Assembly (NCBI GenBank): GCA_031291725.1
Contig: JARLIM010000035.1
Span: 102,711 to 166,710 of the forward strand
DNA length: 64,000 nt
Direction of reading: 5' to 3'
Source: Acetobacteraceae bacterium
GTDB taxonomy: Bacteria > Pseudomonadota > Alphaproteobacteria > Acetobacterales > Acetobacteraceae
Shown: piece after piece, positions 1 through 9,163 of the stretch
Layout: every line of letters starts with the position of its first letter
How positions within the stretch are numbered: position 1 is the stretch's first letter
The notes under the pieces: model-generated
The model's input: the letters and a program-made list of their open reading frames with translations, nothing else
Told to the model about the DNA's origin: nothing
Databases searched by the model: none
Made by a program: the position numbers and the translations under genes

Positions 1-1
1 G

Positions 2-412
2 GCCCGCAAGGAATGCTGCGCCGTCCGCAAGGTGGAACCGTTGCGCCGGGCATTGCTGGGCGCTGTCGGCTGGATCACCGGCCTGCGGGCCGACCAATCC
101 GACGCGCGGCAAAGCGTGCCTTGGCTTGCGCGAGACGACGGGTTCGGTCTGCTCAAGGCCAACCCGCTGCGCGATTGGAGCCGCGATCAGGTGTCGGAAT
201 TCCTCGACGCCCATGACGTGCCGCGAAACGTGCTGCACGCGCAGGGCTTCGTCTCCATCGGCTGTGCGCCGTGCACCCGCGCCATCGCGCCCGGCGAATC
301 CGAGCGCGCCGGGCGGTGGTGGTGGGAGGCGAGTTCAAAAGAATGCGGCCTGCATGTGGGGCCGGATGGCCGCCTGGTGCGCGCCCAGAAGCAGACGGAG
401 CAAGTGGCATGA
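2..412 (+). CDS. cysH: Adenylylsulfate (APS) reductase CysH, C-terminal part
   Basis: The gene enters from the left edge, so only about 136 C-terminal residues are seen. CysH reduces activated sulfate to sulfite in the cytoplasm. The fragment opens with ARKECC followed by RKVEPL, has the pair CAPC further on, and ends in the KECGLH active-site motif with its catalytic cysteine. The CC plus CxxC cysteines are those that ligate a [4Fe-4S] cluster in APS-using reductases; PAPS-using enzymes lack them. The stop overlaps the cysD start (ATGA), so the two are translationally coupled. Inference: the organism reduces APS directly, which agrees with the absence of an APS kinase domain in the downstream cysN. 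Confidence 0.93.
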   Translation, partial: ARKECCAVRKVEPLRRALLGAVGWITGLRADQSDARQSVPWLARDDGFGLLKANPLRDWSRDQVSEFLDAHDVPRNVLHAQGFVSIGCAPCTRAIAPGESERAGRWWWEASSKECGLHVGPDGRLVRAQKQTEQVA

Positions 413-1311
413 AAATGCTGGGTCATCTGGATCGGCTCGAAGCCGAAAGCATTCACATTCTGCGCGAGGTGGCCGCCACCTGCGATCATCCGGTGATGTT
501 GTATTCCATCGGCAAGGATTCCAGCGTTCTGCTGCATCTGGCACTCAAGGCGTTCTACCCCACCCCGCTGCCCTTCCCGCTGCTGCATGTCGATACGACA
601 TGGAAATTCCGCGAGATGATCGCCTTCCGCGACCGAAAAGCCGCCGAGCTCGGCTGCGAGTTGATCGTTCACGTCAATCAGGAGGGCGTCGATCGGGGCA
701 TCAACCCGTTCGATTCCGGCTCGCGCCTGCACACCGACGTGATGAAAACCCAGGGCCTGCGTCAGGCGCTGGATCATTACAAATTCGATGCCGCCATCGG
801 TGGCGCGCGCCGCGATGAGGAAAAATCCCGCGCCAAGGAGCGGGTGTTCTCCCTGCGCTCGGCCGAACATCGCTGGGATCCGAAAAGCCAGCGCCCGGAG
901 CCGTGGAAGCGGTTCAACACCCGCAAACGCGCGGGCGAGAGCTTCCGCGTCTTTCCGCTGTCCAACTGGACCGAGCAGGATGTGTGGGACTACATCGCCC
1001 GCGAAGGCATTGAGGTGGTGCCGCTGTATTTCGCCGCCTCCCGCCCGGTGGTGGAGCGTCAAGGCGCGCTGATCATGCGTGACGATGACCGCATGGTGCT
1101 CGCCCCCGGCGAGGTTGTGCAGCACCGCATGGTCCGCTTCCGCACCCTCGGCTGCTATCCGCTGACCGGCGCGATTGAGAGCGAGGCGGCAACGCTGGAC
1201 GATATTATCCGCGAAATGCGTGACGCCCATGTGTCTGAGCGCCAAGGCCGCCTGATCGATCATGACGGTGCTGGCTCGATGGAACAGAAGAAGCAGGAAG
1301 GCTATTTCTGA
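409..1311 (+). CDS. cysD: Sulfate adenylyltransferase subunit 2 (CysD)
   Basis: Encodes 300 aa, the usual family length. CysD is the ATP-pyrophosphatase-fold subunit that, with the CysN GTPase, makes APS from sulfate and ATP. The PP-loop SIGKDS lies at residues 33-38, and the conserved [15 protein letters not shown] block is present at about residue 130. I chose the ATG overlapping the cysH stop rather than an upstream in-frame start, because the family N-terminus ([15 protein letters not shown]) follows directly. cysN starts one base after its stop, giving a tight cysH-cysD-cysN operon. Confidence 0.96.
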   Translation: MKMLGHLDRLEAESIHILREVAATCDHPVMLYSIGKDSSVLLHLALKAFYPTPLPFPLLHVDTTWKFREMIAFRDRKAAELGCELIVHVNQEGVDRGINPFDSGSRLHTDVMKTQGLRQALDHYKFDAAIGGARRDEEKSRAKERVFSLRSAEHRWDPKSQRPEPWKRFNTRKRAGESFRVFPLSNWTEQDVWDYIAREGIEVVPLYFAASRPVVERQGALIMRDDDRMVLAPGEVVQHRMVRFRTLGCYPLTGAIESEAATLDDIIREMRDAHVSERQGRLIDHDGAGSMEQKKQEGYF

Positions 1312-1312
1312 G

Positions 1313-2923
1313 ATGAACACCGATCTTCTGGAACGCCCGGAATTGCGCGATGCAGCCACCCAGGCCCGCATCCAACCCGCCATCCGCCCCACCTCCCTGC
1401 TGCGCTTCCTCACCTGCGGCTCAGTCGATGACGGCAAATCCACCCTCATCGGCCGCATGCTGCACGATGCCGGTCTGGTGCCCACCGATCAGCTCGAAAG
1501 CCTGGAGAAGGACAGCCGTCGCTATGGCACCACCGGCGGCGTCGATTATGCGCTGCTGGTCGATGGTCTGGCCGCCGAGCGTGAGCAGGGCATTACGATT
1601 GACGTCGCCTATCGCTATTTCGCCACCTCCAAACGCGCCTTCATCGTCGCCGACACACCGGGTCATCAGCAATACACCCGCAACATGGCAACCGGGGCGG
1701 CAGGGGCCGATCTGGCGGTGATTCTGGTCGATGCCCGCAAGGGCATTCTGCCGCAGACCCGTCGTCACTCTTTCATCGCGGGCATGCTGCGCGTGCGCCA
1801 TCTGGTGCTGGCGGTGAACAAGATGGATCTGGTCGGATTCGACAAGAACAGCTTCGACGCATTGGTGGCCGAATATCGCCGCGCCGTGGAGCCGTTGGGC
1901 TTCGCCTCGATCACCGCCATTCCGCTCTGTGCGCGGGAGGGCGATAATCTGGTGCTGCGGTCGTTGCGCATGCCCTGGTATTCCGGCCCCACCCTGCTTG
2001 GCCTGCTGGAGACCATCGACGCTGGACAGATTGCCGACACCACCGCTGCCCTGCGCCTGCCGGTGCAGTGGGTGAACCGCCGCTCGGAGAATTTCCGCGG
2101 CTATGCCGGCACGATCGCGCATGGCTCCATCGCCCCCGGCGACAAAATCCGCGTGCTGCCCTCCGGCCTGCGCGGCACGGTGGCGCGTGTGGTGACAGCC
2201 GATGGCGATCTGCCGCGCGGCATTGCCGGTCAGGCGATCACGTTGACATTGCGCGAGGAGATCGACATTTCACGCGGGGACGTGATTGTGGGCGAAGCAG
2301 ACCGGCTCACTGCCACGCGCGAGCTCTCCGCCCGCATCCTGTGGATGGATGAAAAGCCGCTCGATCCGGCAGCCGAATATGAAATCCGCATTGGCTGCAA
2401 CACCGCAAATGCGCGGATTTCCGCTATTCGTCACACAATCGACATCCATTCCTATGCCCCCACCCCCTCAGCCGGACTGGAAGCCAATGGCATCGGTCTG
2501 GTAGAGTTAAAGCTGGATCGGCCAGTGGTGGCCGCCGCTTACGACGAGGATTGCGACCTTGGCGGATTTATTCTGGTCGATAAGCACTCAAACGCCACGG
2601 CAGCCCTCGGCATGGTAACGGAACAGGAAACTGCCGCCCCCGCGGCGTCGGCACCCGCGCTGCGCGAGTGGCATGGTCGCAGCTTGATCAAGGCCGCCAG
2701 CTGGCGCGCCATCGGCTCTATCGACACGTTCATTCTCAGCTGGATTTTCACCGGCCAGGTCAAAACCGCAGGCACCATCGCCTTCACGGAAGTCTTCACC
2801 AAAATCGGCCTGTATTATCTGCACGAACGCGCTTGGGTGATTCTGCCCTGGGGCAAGGTGGGCGGATCGATTGCCGGTGAAGGCTACCTGGCAGGCGTCA
2901 TGCGGAAGATCTTCAAAAAATAG
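1313..2923 (+). CDS. cysN: Sulfate adenylyltransferase subunit 1 (CysN) fused to a C-terminal DUF2061 membrane domain
   Basis: Encodes 536 aa. Residues 1 to about 435 are a complete CysN GTPase with P-loop GSVDDGKST at 36-44, DTPGH and NKMD motifs, followed by the EF-Tu-like beta-barrel domains. CysN couples GTP hydrolysis to APS synthesis with CysD. After an Ala/Pro linker (about 437-448) the last 85 residues match the DUF2061 pattern: RSLIKAASWRAIGSIDTF, a hydrophobic stretch, then TKIGLYYLHERAW. The usual C-terminal partner in fused CysN proteins is the APS kinase CysC, and no second P-loop is present here. The start is the ATG one base after cysD. The membrane-anchoring role of the tail is inference. 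Confidence 0.93.
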   Translation: MNTDLLERPELRDAATQARIQPAIRPTSLLRFLTCGSVDDGKSTLIGRMLHDAGLVPTDQLESLEKDSRRYGTTGGVDYALLVDGLAAEREQGITIDVAYRYFATSKRAFIVADTPGHQQYTRNMATGAAGADLAVILVDARKGILPQTRRHSFIAGMLRVRHLVLAVNKMDLVGFDKNSFDALVAEYRRAVEPLGFASITAIPLCAREGDNLVLRSLRMPWYSGPTLLGLLETIDAGQIADTTAALRLPVQWVNRRSENFRGYAGTIAHGSIAPGDKIRVLPSGLRGTVARVVTADGDLPRGIAGQAITLTLREEIDISRGDVIVGEADRLTATRELSARILWMDEKPLDPAAEYEIRIGCNTANARISAIRHTIDIHSYAPTPSAGLEANGIGLVELKLDRPVVAAAYDEDCDLGGFILVDKHSNATAALGMVTEQETAAPAASAPALREWHGRSLIKAASWRAIGSIDTFILSWIFTGQVKTAGTIAFTEVFTKIGLYYLHERAWVILPWGKVGGSIAGEGYLAGVMRKIFKK

Positions 2924-2940
2924 GGCGCAAGAACCAAAAC

Positions 2941-2983
2941 CGTCCTCTGCCATTCGTGCCGGCAGCACGATCGGCGGAGGACG
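2941..2983 (-). terminator. Hairpin between convergent cysN and TauE/SafE gene
   Basis: An 11-bp stem pairs 2941-2951 with 2973-2983 (one G-T wobble), with a smaller hairpin GTGC/GCAC inside the loop. Read on the minus strand it is followed by GTTTTGG, so it probably ends the minus-strand permease transcript. On the plus strand no U-tract follows, so it is weaker there. Confidence 0.5.
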
Positions 2984-2989
2984 CTTGCC

Positions 2990-3727
2990 TCAAAAATGCC
3001 GCACAAGCTCAATCCCAAGCCCGACCATCCCGCCGTAAAAACACCGTCGGAACCATAAAGGTGAAATGCGGCTGCGCACCACGGTGCCGATCTGCATGCC
3101 GATCAGCGCCGGCAGCACGGCGATGCACGAGGCGATCAGCAATTCCTGGGTCAGCGCATGGCTGCGCAGCAGATCGACGGTCAGACCCAGCGTGGAGACG
3201 GTGAAGGACAGCCCCAGCGCCTGCACCAGATCCTCACGGTCCAACCCATCCAGCCCGGCGAGGTAGGGCACCAGCGGCAGCATGAACAAGCCGGTGGCCG
3301 TCGTCACCACGCCGGTGGCCAGCCCGACCAGTGGGCCGAGCCAGTTTTCCCATCGCGGTTGCACCCGATAGCGCCGTGCCAGCAAACCGAACACGCCATA
3401 GCTGGCCAGCACAATGCCAAGCCATAGCCGGATCTGCGCGGTGTTGCCGCCCGAGAGCGTGCCACCGCCCAGATACGTGCCAAGCAAAATGCAGATCAGC
3501 AGCGGCCATAACCGGCGAAACACGCCGCGAAAATTCGGCCCGGCCGCCAATTGCCACACATTGGTCACACTCGACGGCACCACCAAAATCGCCGCCGCCT
3601 GCACCGGAGGCATCACCAGACCGATCAGGCCGACGCCAATAGCGGGCAGCCCCAGGCCGATCACCCCTTTGACAAGGCCCGCCAACAGCAGCACCAAACT
3701 CGGCCACCACGCCTGTGCCAGCGTCAT
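2990..3727 (-). CDS. TauE/SafE family sulfite exporter-like membrane protein
   Basis: Encodes 245 aa, almost entirely hydrophobic with about eight predicted membrane segments in two repeats, as in the TauE/SafE (formerly DUF81) family. The N-terminal GLVKGVIGLGLPAI segment is the family's first signature, and the second half repeats it as GLATGVVTTATGLFMLPLVPY. Known members move sulfite, sulfoacetate or other organosulfur anions across the inner membrane. Placement convergent with cysHDN suggests a role in sulfur-anion traffic, for example release of excess sulfite, but substrate and direction are not shown by sequence. Confidence 0.85.
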   Translation of the reverse strand: MTLAQAWWPSLVLLLAGLVKGVIGLGLPAIGVGLIGLVMPPVQAAAILVVPSSVTNVWQLAAGPNFRGVFRRLWPLLICILLGTYLGGGTLSGGNTAQIRLWLGIVLASYGVFGLLARRYRVQPRWENWLGPLVGLATGVVTTATGLFMLPLVPYLAGLDGLDREDLVQALGLSFTVSTLGLTVDLLRSHALTQELLIASCIAVLPALIGMQIGTVVRSRISPLWFRRCFYGGMVGLGIELVRHF

Positions 3728-3912
3728 TTTGCGCCCCCCCGTATCGGCCGATCATTTTGGCATGTTGATATCGCAGACCACGCCACGTGCTGCACCTGCG
3801 TTCTTGTCTTGAGATTGACGCATTCTTATGAGACATGAATGTCATCCCCCCGCATGGGCGCCCTGCACGCTTTGCACGGAGTCGGCTCTGCGCGCCTCAA
3901 AGGACCACGCCG

Positions 3913-5133
3913 ATGCTCTATGCGATGTATGAGCTGCAACGCGCCTCGCTCGCTCCGATGCGGCTATTGGCCAGTTCCGCCCTGCAAGCGATGGATGGGC
4001 CGATCAACCCCTATCGCGAAACCGCCATTGGCCGGGTCACCTACGCGGCACTGGACAGCTTTGAACACACCACCCGCGCTTTCGGCAAACCGCCCTTCGA
4101 ACTGCCCTTCACCGAGATTGACGGTCAGCCGATTGAAGTGACGGAAGAGATTGTGTTGGAGAAAACCTGGGGCAATCTGCTGCATTTCAAGCGCGCGGTG
4201 TCGCAGCCCGACGCCCCGAAGGTGCTGCTCGTCGCCCCAATGTCCGGCCATTACGCCACCCTTCTGCGCGGCACCGTGCGGGAATTTCTGCCCGATCACG
4301 ATGTCTACATCACCGATTGGAAAGACGCCCGCGAGATCCCGCTTTTCGCGCCGAACTTCGATCTGAACGATTACGTCGATTACGTGATCGAATTCATCAA
4401 GCTGCTTGGCCCGAACGTGCATCTCATCGCCGTCTGCCAGCCCGCCGTGCCGGTGTTTGCGGCCATCTCGCTGATGAACGAGAACGAGCCGGACGCCGCC
4501 CCGCGCTCAATGACGCTCATCGGTGGCCCCATCGACACGCGCGAGGGGGTGACGGAGGTGAATAAATTCGCCAAGAAGCACAATCTGGCGTGGTTCGAGA
4601 ACAACGTGGTGCACCGCGTGCCATTCGGCAATCCGGGCTTCATGCGCCGTGTCTATCCGGGTTTCCTGCAACTGGCAGGCTTCATGGCGATGAACATGGA
4701 GCGCCACATGGATGCCCATCGCCAGATGTTCAATCATCTGGTGCAAGGTGACGGCGAGTCGCTCGATGCCAAGCGGGCCTTCTACACCGAATATCGCTCG
4801 GTGATGGACCTCTCGGCCGAGTTCTATCTGCAGACGATCAACACCGTCTTCCTGGAACACGAACTGCCGCGCGGGCTGATGCAGCACCGTGCGCAGACCA
4901 TCAACCCGGCCGCCATCACCCGCACCGCCCTGCAAACCATCGAAGGCGAGCGCGACGATATCTCCGGCATCGGCCAAACCCGTGCAGCGCACACGCTGGC
5001 CACCAACCTGCCCGAGGCCATGCGCGAGCATTTCGAGCAGCCCGGCGTGGGCCATTATGGCCTGTTCAACGGCCGCCGCTTCAGCAGCGACATCGCCCCG
5101 CGCATCAAAGCGTTCATCGCGGCCCATCGCTGA
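3913..5133 (+). CDS. phaZ: Intracellular polyhydroxyalkanoate (PHB) depolymerase PhaZ
   Basis: Encodes 406 aa. The family hydrolyses storage polyhydroxybutyrate granules in the cytoplasm. The N-terminus (MLYAMYELQRASLAPMR) is typical. The nucleophile is a cysteine rather than serine, in the motif VCQPAVP with Cys175. The other triad members fit Asp348 or Asp349 (GERDDISG) and His381 (GVGHYG). The first in-frame ATG (3835) would add 26 residues with no family resemblance, so the ATG at 3913 was preferred. An acyl-CoA ligase follows 77 bp downstream on the same strand, consistent with use of the released hydroxy acids, though co-transcription is inferred. Confidence 0.92.
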   Translation: MLYAMYELQRASLAPMRLLASSALQAMDGPINPYRETAIGRVTYAALDSFEHTTRAFGKPPFELPFTEIDGQPIEVTEEIVLEKTWGNLLHFKRAVSQPDAPKVLLVAPMSGHYATLLRGTVREFLPDHDVYITDWKDAREIPLFAPNFDLNDYVDYVIEFIKLLGPNVHLIAVCQPAVPVFAAISLMNENEPDAAPRSMTLIGGPIDTREGVTEVNKFAKKHNLAWFENNVVHRVPFGNPGFMRRVYPGFLQLAGFMAMNMERHMDAHRQMFNHLVQGDGESLDAKRAFYTEYRSVMDLSAEFYLQTINTVFLEHELPRGLMQHRAQTINPAAITRTALQTIEGERDDISGIGQTRAAHTLATNLPEAMREHFEQPGVGHYGLFNGRRFSSDIAPRIKAFIAAHR

Positions 5134-5210
5134 TTTTCGCTCCTCAACGGCATCGATCCCTGCTCTAATCCCCTGAAACGGCTGCCAAGGCCGGGTCAGG
5201 GAGAGCGTTC

Positions 5211-6848
5211 ATGTTCGGGCTCATGCAGGACAGCCAGTTGCTGATTGCTGGCATCATCCGCCACGCCGCGCGTAATCATGCGCATGCGGAGGTGGTGTCG
5301 AAGAATGTCGATGGCAGCATCCATCGCTACGGCTATCCCGCCCTCGAAGCCCGCGCCCGCCGCCTCGCCCGCGCCCTTGCCCGGCTGAACATCAAAGCCA
5401 CCGACCGTGTGGGCACGCTGGCCTGGAACGGCTTCCGCCATCTTGAACTCTATTACGGCGTCTCCGGCAGCGGGGCGATCTGCCACACCATCAATCCGCG
5501 TCTGGCGCCTGCCGACATCGCCTATATCGTCAACGATGCCGGCGATCGGCTGATCTTTGCCGACATCACCTTCGCCCCCTTGCTGGCCGCCATCGCCGAG
5601 CACATCAAGGCGGGCGTGCGCGCCATCGTCTTCATGTGCGATCCGGCGGAGATGCCGCAGATGGCACTGCCAGCGGGCATGGATCTGCTCTGCTACGAGT
5701 CGCTGATGGCGGAGTCGGATGACGATTACGTCTGGCCCAGCTTCGACGAACGCAACGCCGCCTCGCTGTGCTACACCTCCGGCACCACCGGGCGGCCCAA
5801 GGGCGTGCTGTATTCGCATCGCTCAACCGTGTTGCACGCCATGGCCACCAACGTGCCCGATGTCTTCGGTCTGCGCGCGCAGGATCGGGTGCTGCCGGTG
5901 GTGCCGATGTTTCACGTCAATGCCTGGGGCACGCCCTATTCCGCGCCGATGGCCGGTGCCTCGCTGATCATGCCGGGGCGGCATCTGGATGGGCCGAGCC
6001 TGTCGGCGCTGATCAATCAGGAGCACGTCACCATGTCGGCCGGGGTGCCGACGATCTGGATGGGCCTGCTCGCCCATCTGCGCAGCAGCGGTGAGCGCAT
6101 CGACACCGTGCGTCGCCTCGGCGTCGGCGGCTCTGCCTGTCCGCGCATGCTGATGCAGGCCTTCGAGCAGGAATATGGCGTCACCATCGTGCATGCCTGG
6201 GGCATGAGCGAGACCAGCCCGGTCGCCTCCGCCAACGCGCCCACACCCGATTCCCTCACCCTGACCGGGGAAGCGGCGTGGCGGGTGCGTGACAAGCAGG
6301 GGCAGGCTTTGTTCGGCATCGAGATGAAAATCGTCGGCAATGGCGGCATGGAGTTGCCGTGGGATGGGGTGGCCCAGGGCGATTTGCTGGTGCGCGGCCC
6401 ATGGGTGGCCAGCGGCTATTGGGGCAATGCCGCCGGCAGCGCCTGCGACGAAGATGGCTGGTTCGCCACCGGAGACGTGGCGACGATCGACCCGAGCGGG
6501 CGGATGGAGATCACCGACCGCTCAAAGGACGTGATCAAATCCGGTGGCGAGTGGATCAGTTCGATCACATTGGAAAACATCGCCGTTGAACATCCGGACG
6601 TGATCGAGGCCGCCATCATCGCGGCCCGGCATCCGAAATGGGACGAGCGCCCACTGCTGCTGGTGGTGCCGCGCGCGGGGGCTGAGATCGTGCCGGAGGA
6701 ATTGCTCAAAATTTATGAGGGCAAAATTGCCAAATGGTGGCTGCCGGATGCAGTGATCGTGGTGGACGAACTCCCCCACACCGCCACCGGCAAGCTCCAC
6801 AAGCTGACATTGCGACAGAAATACCAGGATTGGTTGACGCGGGAGTGA
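5211..6848 (+). CDS. Fatty-acid--CoA ligase (AMP-forming, AlkK-like)
   Basis: Encodes 545 aa of the ANL adenylating superfamily. The ATP-binding P-loop YTSGTTGRPKG is at residues 188-198, WGMSETSP follows in the middle, then GWFATGDV, the hinge DRSKDVIKSGGEWIS, and the C-terminal catalytic lysine region TATGKLHKL. The overall pattern matches medium/long-chain acyl-CoA synthetases of the AlkK type. It converts a carboxylic acid, ATP and CoA into acyl-CoA. The exact chain length cannot be read from sequence. A purine-rich GGGAGAG precedes the ATG. Its stop is only three bases from the convergent phoB stop. Confidence 0.88.
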   Translation: MFGLMQDSQLLIAGIIRHAARNHAHAEVVSKNVDGSIHRYGYPALEARARRLARALARLNIKATDRVGTLAWNGFRHLELYYGVSGSGAICHTINPRLAPADIAYIVNDAGDRLIFADITFAPLLAAIAEHIKAGVRAIVFMCDPAEMPQMALPAGMDLLCYESLMAESDDDYVWPSFDERNAASLCYTSGTTGRPKGVLYSHRSTVLHAMATNVPDVFGLRAQDRVLPVVPMFHVNAWGTPYSAPMAGASLIMPGRHLDGPSLSALINQEHVTMSAGVPTIWMGLLAHLRSSGERIDTVRRLGVGGSACPRMLMQAFEQEYGVTIVHAWGMSETSPVASANAPTPDSLTLTGEAAWRVRDKQGQALFGIEMKIVGNGGMELPWDGVAQGDLLVRGPWVASGYWGNAAGSACDEDGWFATGDVATIDPSGRMEITDRSKDVIKSGGEWISSITLENIAVEHPDVIEAAIIAARHPKWDERPLLLVVPRAGAEIVPEELLKIYEGKIAKWWLPDAVIVVDELPHTATGKLHKLTLRQKYQDWLTRE

Positions 6849-6851
6849 CGT

Positions 6852-7577
6852 TCACACCGGCTCGGTATCCAAAGCATACCCCGCCGCCCGCACCGTGCGC
6901 ACCACGTCCAACTCGCCTTCGCCGTTGATCGATTTGCGCAGGCGACGGATGTGAACGTCCACCGTGCGGGGTTCGACATGAATGTCCGCCCCCCACACCG
7001 CATCCAGCAATTCCTCGCGAGAGAACACCCGGCGCGGGTGTTGCAGGAAGAACTCCATCAGACGGAACTCGGTCGGCCCCAGATGCACCGCCCGGCCATT
7101 GCGGCTGACGCGGTGGGTGGACAGATCCATCGTGATATCATGAAACGCCAGCGTGGCCTTGGTCGCCACCGTGTTCGACCGACGCAGCAGCGCGCGCATG
7201 CGGGCGAGCAATGCGTCCATGTTGAACGGCTTGGTGATGTAATCATCCGCCCCGGTGTTCAACCCCCGCACCGCATCCTGATCTTCCGCGCGGGCGGAGA
7301 CCATGATCACCGGCAGATCGCGCGTATTCGGACGACGGCGGATTTGGCGGCAAACCTCGATACCGGACATCACCGGCAGCATCCAATCCAACAGCACCAA
7401 ATCGGGCTGCGTCTCGGAAATCCGCGTCAGCGCCTCCTGCCCGTCAGCGGCCTCCTCAACACGAAACCCCTGCTTTTCGAGGTTGTAGCGCAGCATTGTC
7501 GCCAACGCGGCCTCATCCTCAACAACGAGCACCAACGGCTTGGCAAGGCTCGAATGAGCGTCCAACATCGCGCTCAC
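6852..7577 (-). CDS. phoB: Phosphate regulon response regulator PhoB
   Basis: Encodes 241 aa: a receiver domain with phospho-acceptor Asp64 in LVLLDWMLP and acidic pocket EDE at 20-22, then an OmpR-type winged-helix DNA-binding domain with the GPTEFRLMEFFLQHP and RTVDVHIRRLRK motifs. It activates phosphate-starvation genes by binding Pho boxes. It is the last gene of the pst operon and overlaps phoU by four bases (ATGA). The cognate kinase phoR is not in this window. A Pho box upstream of pstS indicates autoregulation of the whole operon. Confidence 0.95.
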   Translation of the reverse strand: MSAMLDAHSSLAKPLVLVVEDEAALATMLRYNLEKQGFRVEEAADGQEALTRISETQPDLVLLDWMLPVMSGIEVCRQIRRRPNTRDLPVIMVSARAEDQDAVRGLNTGADDYITKPFNMDALLARMRALLRRSNTVATKATLAFHDITMDLSTHRVSRNGRAVHLGPTEFRLMEFFLQHPRRVFSREELLDAVWGADIHVEPRTVDVHIRRLRKSINGEGELDVVRTVRAAGYALDTEPV

Positions 7578-8296
7578 TCCCGACCGGGCCGCACCACCGC
7601 ATAGGCCGAGGTATCACCCTTCGGTCGTGCGCTGGTCAGCGGTTCGCCGGTGACGGAGTAATACAGCGTCTCGGCAATGTTGGTGGCGTGGTCGCCAATG
7701 CGTTCAAGGTTCTTGGCGATGAACAGCAGATGCGTGCAGGGCGTGATGTTGCGCGGATCTTCCATCATATAGGTGATCAACTCGCGAAACAGCGCATTGT
7801 AGATCGCATCAATACGCTCATCGGACCGCCAGACCTCCAACGCCTTTTCGGTGTCAGAGTCGCCCACCGCATCGATGATGCTCTTGAGGTTTTCCTGCAC
7901 CAACTCGCCCATATGCGCGAGGCCGGAGAGGGTGAAGGGCAGCGAGAATTGCTGCAGCACCACACTGCGCTTGGCCACGTTGGCCGCGTAATCGCCGATG
8001 CGTTCCAGATCGCCGGTGATCTTCAGCGCCGAGACAATGCGGCGCAGATCGCCCGCCACTGGCTGACGCAAGGCGAGCAGGCGGATGACGAATTGTTCCA
8101 TCTCGCGTTCGGCGGCATCAACCGCCGGGTCAGCCGACACAGCGGCCGTGGCGGCATCGGCGTTGCGGTTGACCACCGCCTCGCAGGCATTGACCACCTG
8201 AAGCTCCACCATGCCGCCCATTTCGGCGATCTTGGTGCGCAGGCGATTGAGTTCGTTTTCGAAGCTCTTGACGATATGTTCAGCGTCGGACGCCAT
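7574..8296 (-). CDS. phoU: Phosphate signalling protein PhoU
   Basis: Encodes 240 aa, the usual length, made of two repeated three-helix PhoU domains. Each carries the metal-binding E/DxxxD pattern: one near DAAEREMEQFVIRLLA and one near RIGDHATNIAE, with LERIGDYAAN as the first-repeat counterpart. PhoU connects the Pst transporter to PhoR, repressing the Pho response when phosphate is plentiful. Position between pstB and phoB is the standard gene order. Confidence 0.95.
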   Translation of the reverse strand: MASDAEHIVKSFENELNRLRTKIAEMGGMVELQVVNACEAVVNRNADAATAAVSADPAVDAAEREMEQFVIRLLALRQPVAGDLRRIVSALKITGDLERIGDYAANVAKRSVVLQQFSLPFTLSGLAHMGELVQENLKSIIDAVGDSDTEKALEVWRSDERIDAIYNALFRELITYMMEDPRNITPCTHLLFIAKNLERIGDHATNIAETLYYSVTGEPLTSARPKGDTSAYAVVRPGRE

Positions 8297-8313
8297 GTCG
8301 CTCTCCCCTCACC

Positions 8314-9153
8314 TCACCCGAATCGGCCGGTGATGTATTCCTGTGTCCGCTTCTCGCGCGGTGCGGTGAACATCTGCGTGGCAGAGCCCACTTCAACCAA
8401 TTCGCCCAAATAGAAGAACGCCACCTGATCGGCACAACGGGCTGCCTGCTGCATATTGTGCGTAACAATGGCGATGGTGAATTCGCTTTTCAATTCATCG
8501 ATCAATTCTTCGATCTTCAAGGTGGAGATCGGATCGAGTGCCGAAGTTGGCTCGTCGAACAGAATCACTTCCGGTCGCACGGCAATGGTGCGCGCGATGC
8601 ACAAACGCTGCTGCTGCCCGCCGGACATGCCGCCTGCCGGTGCATTGAGGCGATCCTTCACCTCGCCCCAGAGAGCTGCACGGGTCAGCGACCACTCAAC
8701 GCGCTCATCCATCTGCGATTTGGTCAGCTTCTCGTGCAACTTCACGCCAAAGGCGATGTTGTTGTAGATCGACATCGGAAACGGCGTGGGTTTCTGGAAC
8801 ACCATGCCGATCTTCGAACGCAGACGGTTCAGGTCCAGGCCGGGGGCGATGATGTTCTGGCCGTCCAGCATCGCCTCGCCCGTGGCACGCTGGCCGGGAT
8901 AGAGGTCATACATCCGGTTCAGCACGCGCAGCAGCGTGGATTTGCCGCAGCCGGAGGGGCCGATCATCCCTGTCACCTGCTTGTCGGCAAGGTTGAGGTT
9001 GATCCCCTTCAGCGCCTTGTGGGTGCCGTAGTAGAAATCAAGGTTTTTGATCGCAATGCGTGGCTCATTGGCCACCGCCTGCGAGGTCGGTGTCATCGCC
9101 GCCATGGCGATCGGGGTAGCCTGACCGGATTCAGCCTGATTGGTCGCGCTCAT
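8314..9153 (-). CDS. pstB: Phosphate ABC transporter ATP-binding protein PstB
   Basis: Encodes 279 aa. Walker [10 protein letters not shown] is at residues 65-73, the signature is [10 protein letters not shown] and Walker B is [12 protein letters not shown], followed by the switch histidine (IVTHNM). The first 30 residues are a low-complexity Ala/Thr extension not present in E. coli PstB. An in-frame GTG at 9171 would give six more residues, but the ATG at 9153 has a clear GAGGA seven bases upstream, so I chose it. It energises phosphate import with PstA and PstC at the inner membrane. Confidence 0.95.
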   Translation of the reverse strand: MSATNQAESGQATPIAMAAMTPTSQAVANEPRIAIKNLDFYYGTHKALKGINLNLADKQVTGMIGPSGCGKSTLLRVLNRMYDLYPGQRATGEAMLDGQNIIAPGLDLNRLRSKIGMVFQKPTPFPMSIYNNIAFGVKLHEKLTKSQMDERVEWSLTRAALWGEVKDRLNAPAGGMSGGQQQRLCIARTIAVRPEVILFDEPTSALDPISTLKIEELIDELKSEFTIAIVTHNMQQAARCADQVAFFYLGELVEVGSATQMFTAPREKRTQEYITGRFG

Positions 9154-9163
9154 GGTTCGGTCC

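Noticed and set aside
2620..2923. CysN tail as an APS kinase (CysNC fusion)
   Set aside because: No second P-loop (GxxGxGKS) or kinase motif is present; the segment is short and hydrophobic and fits DUF2061.
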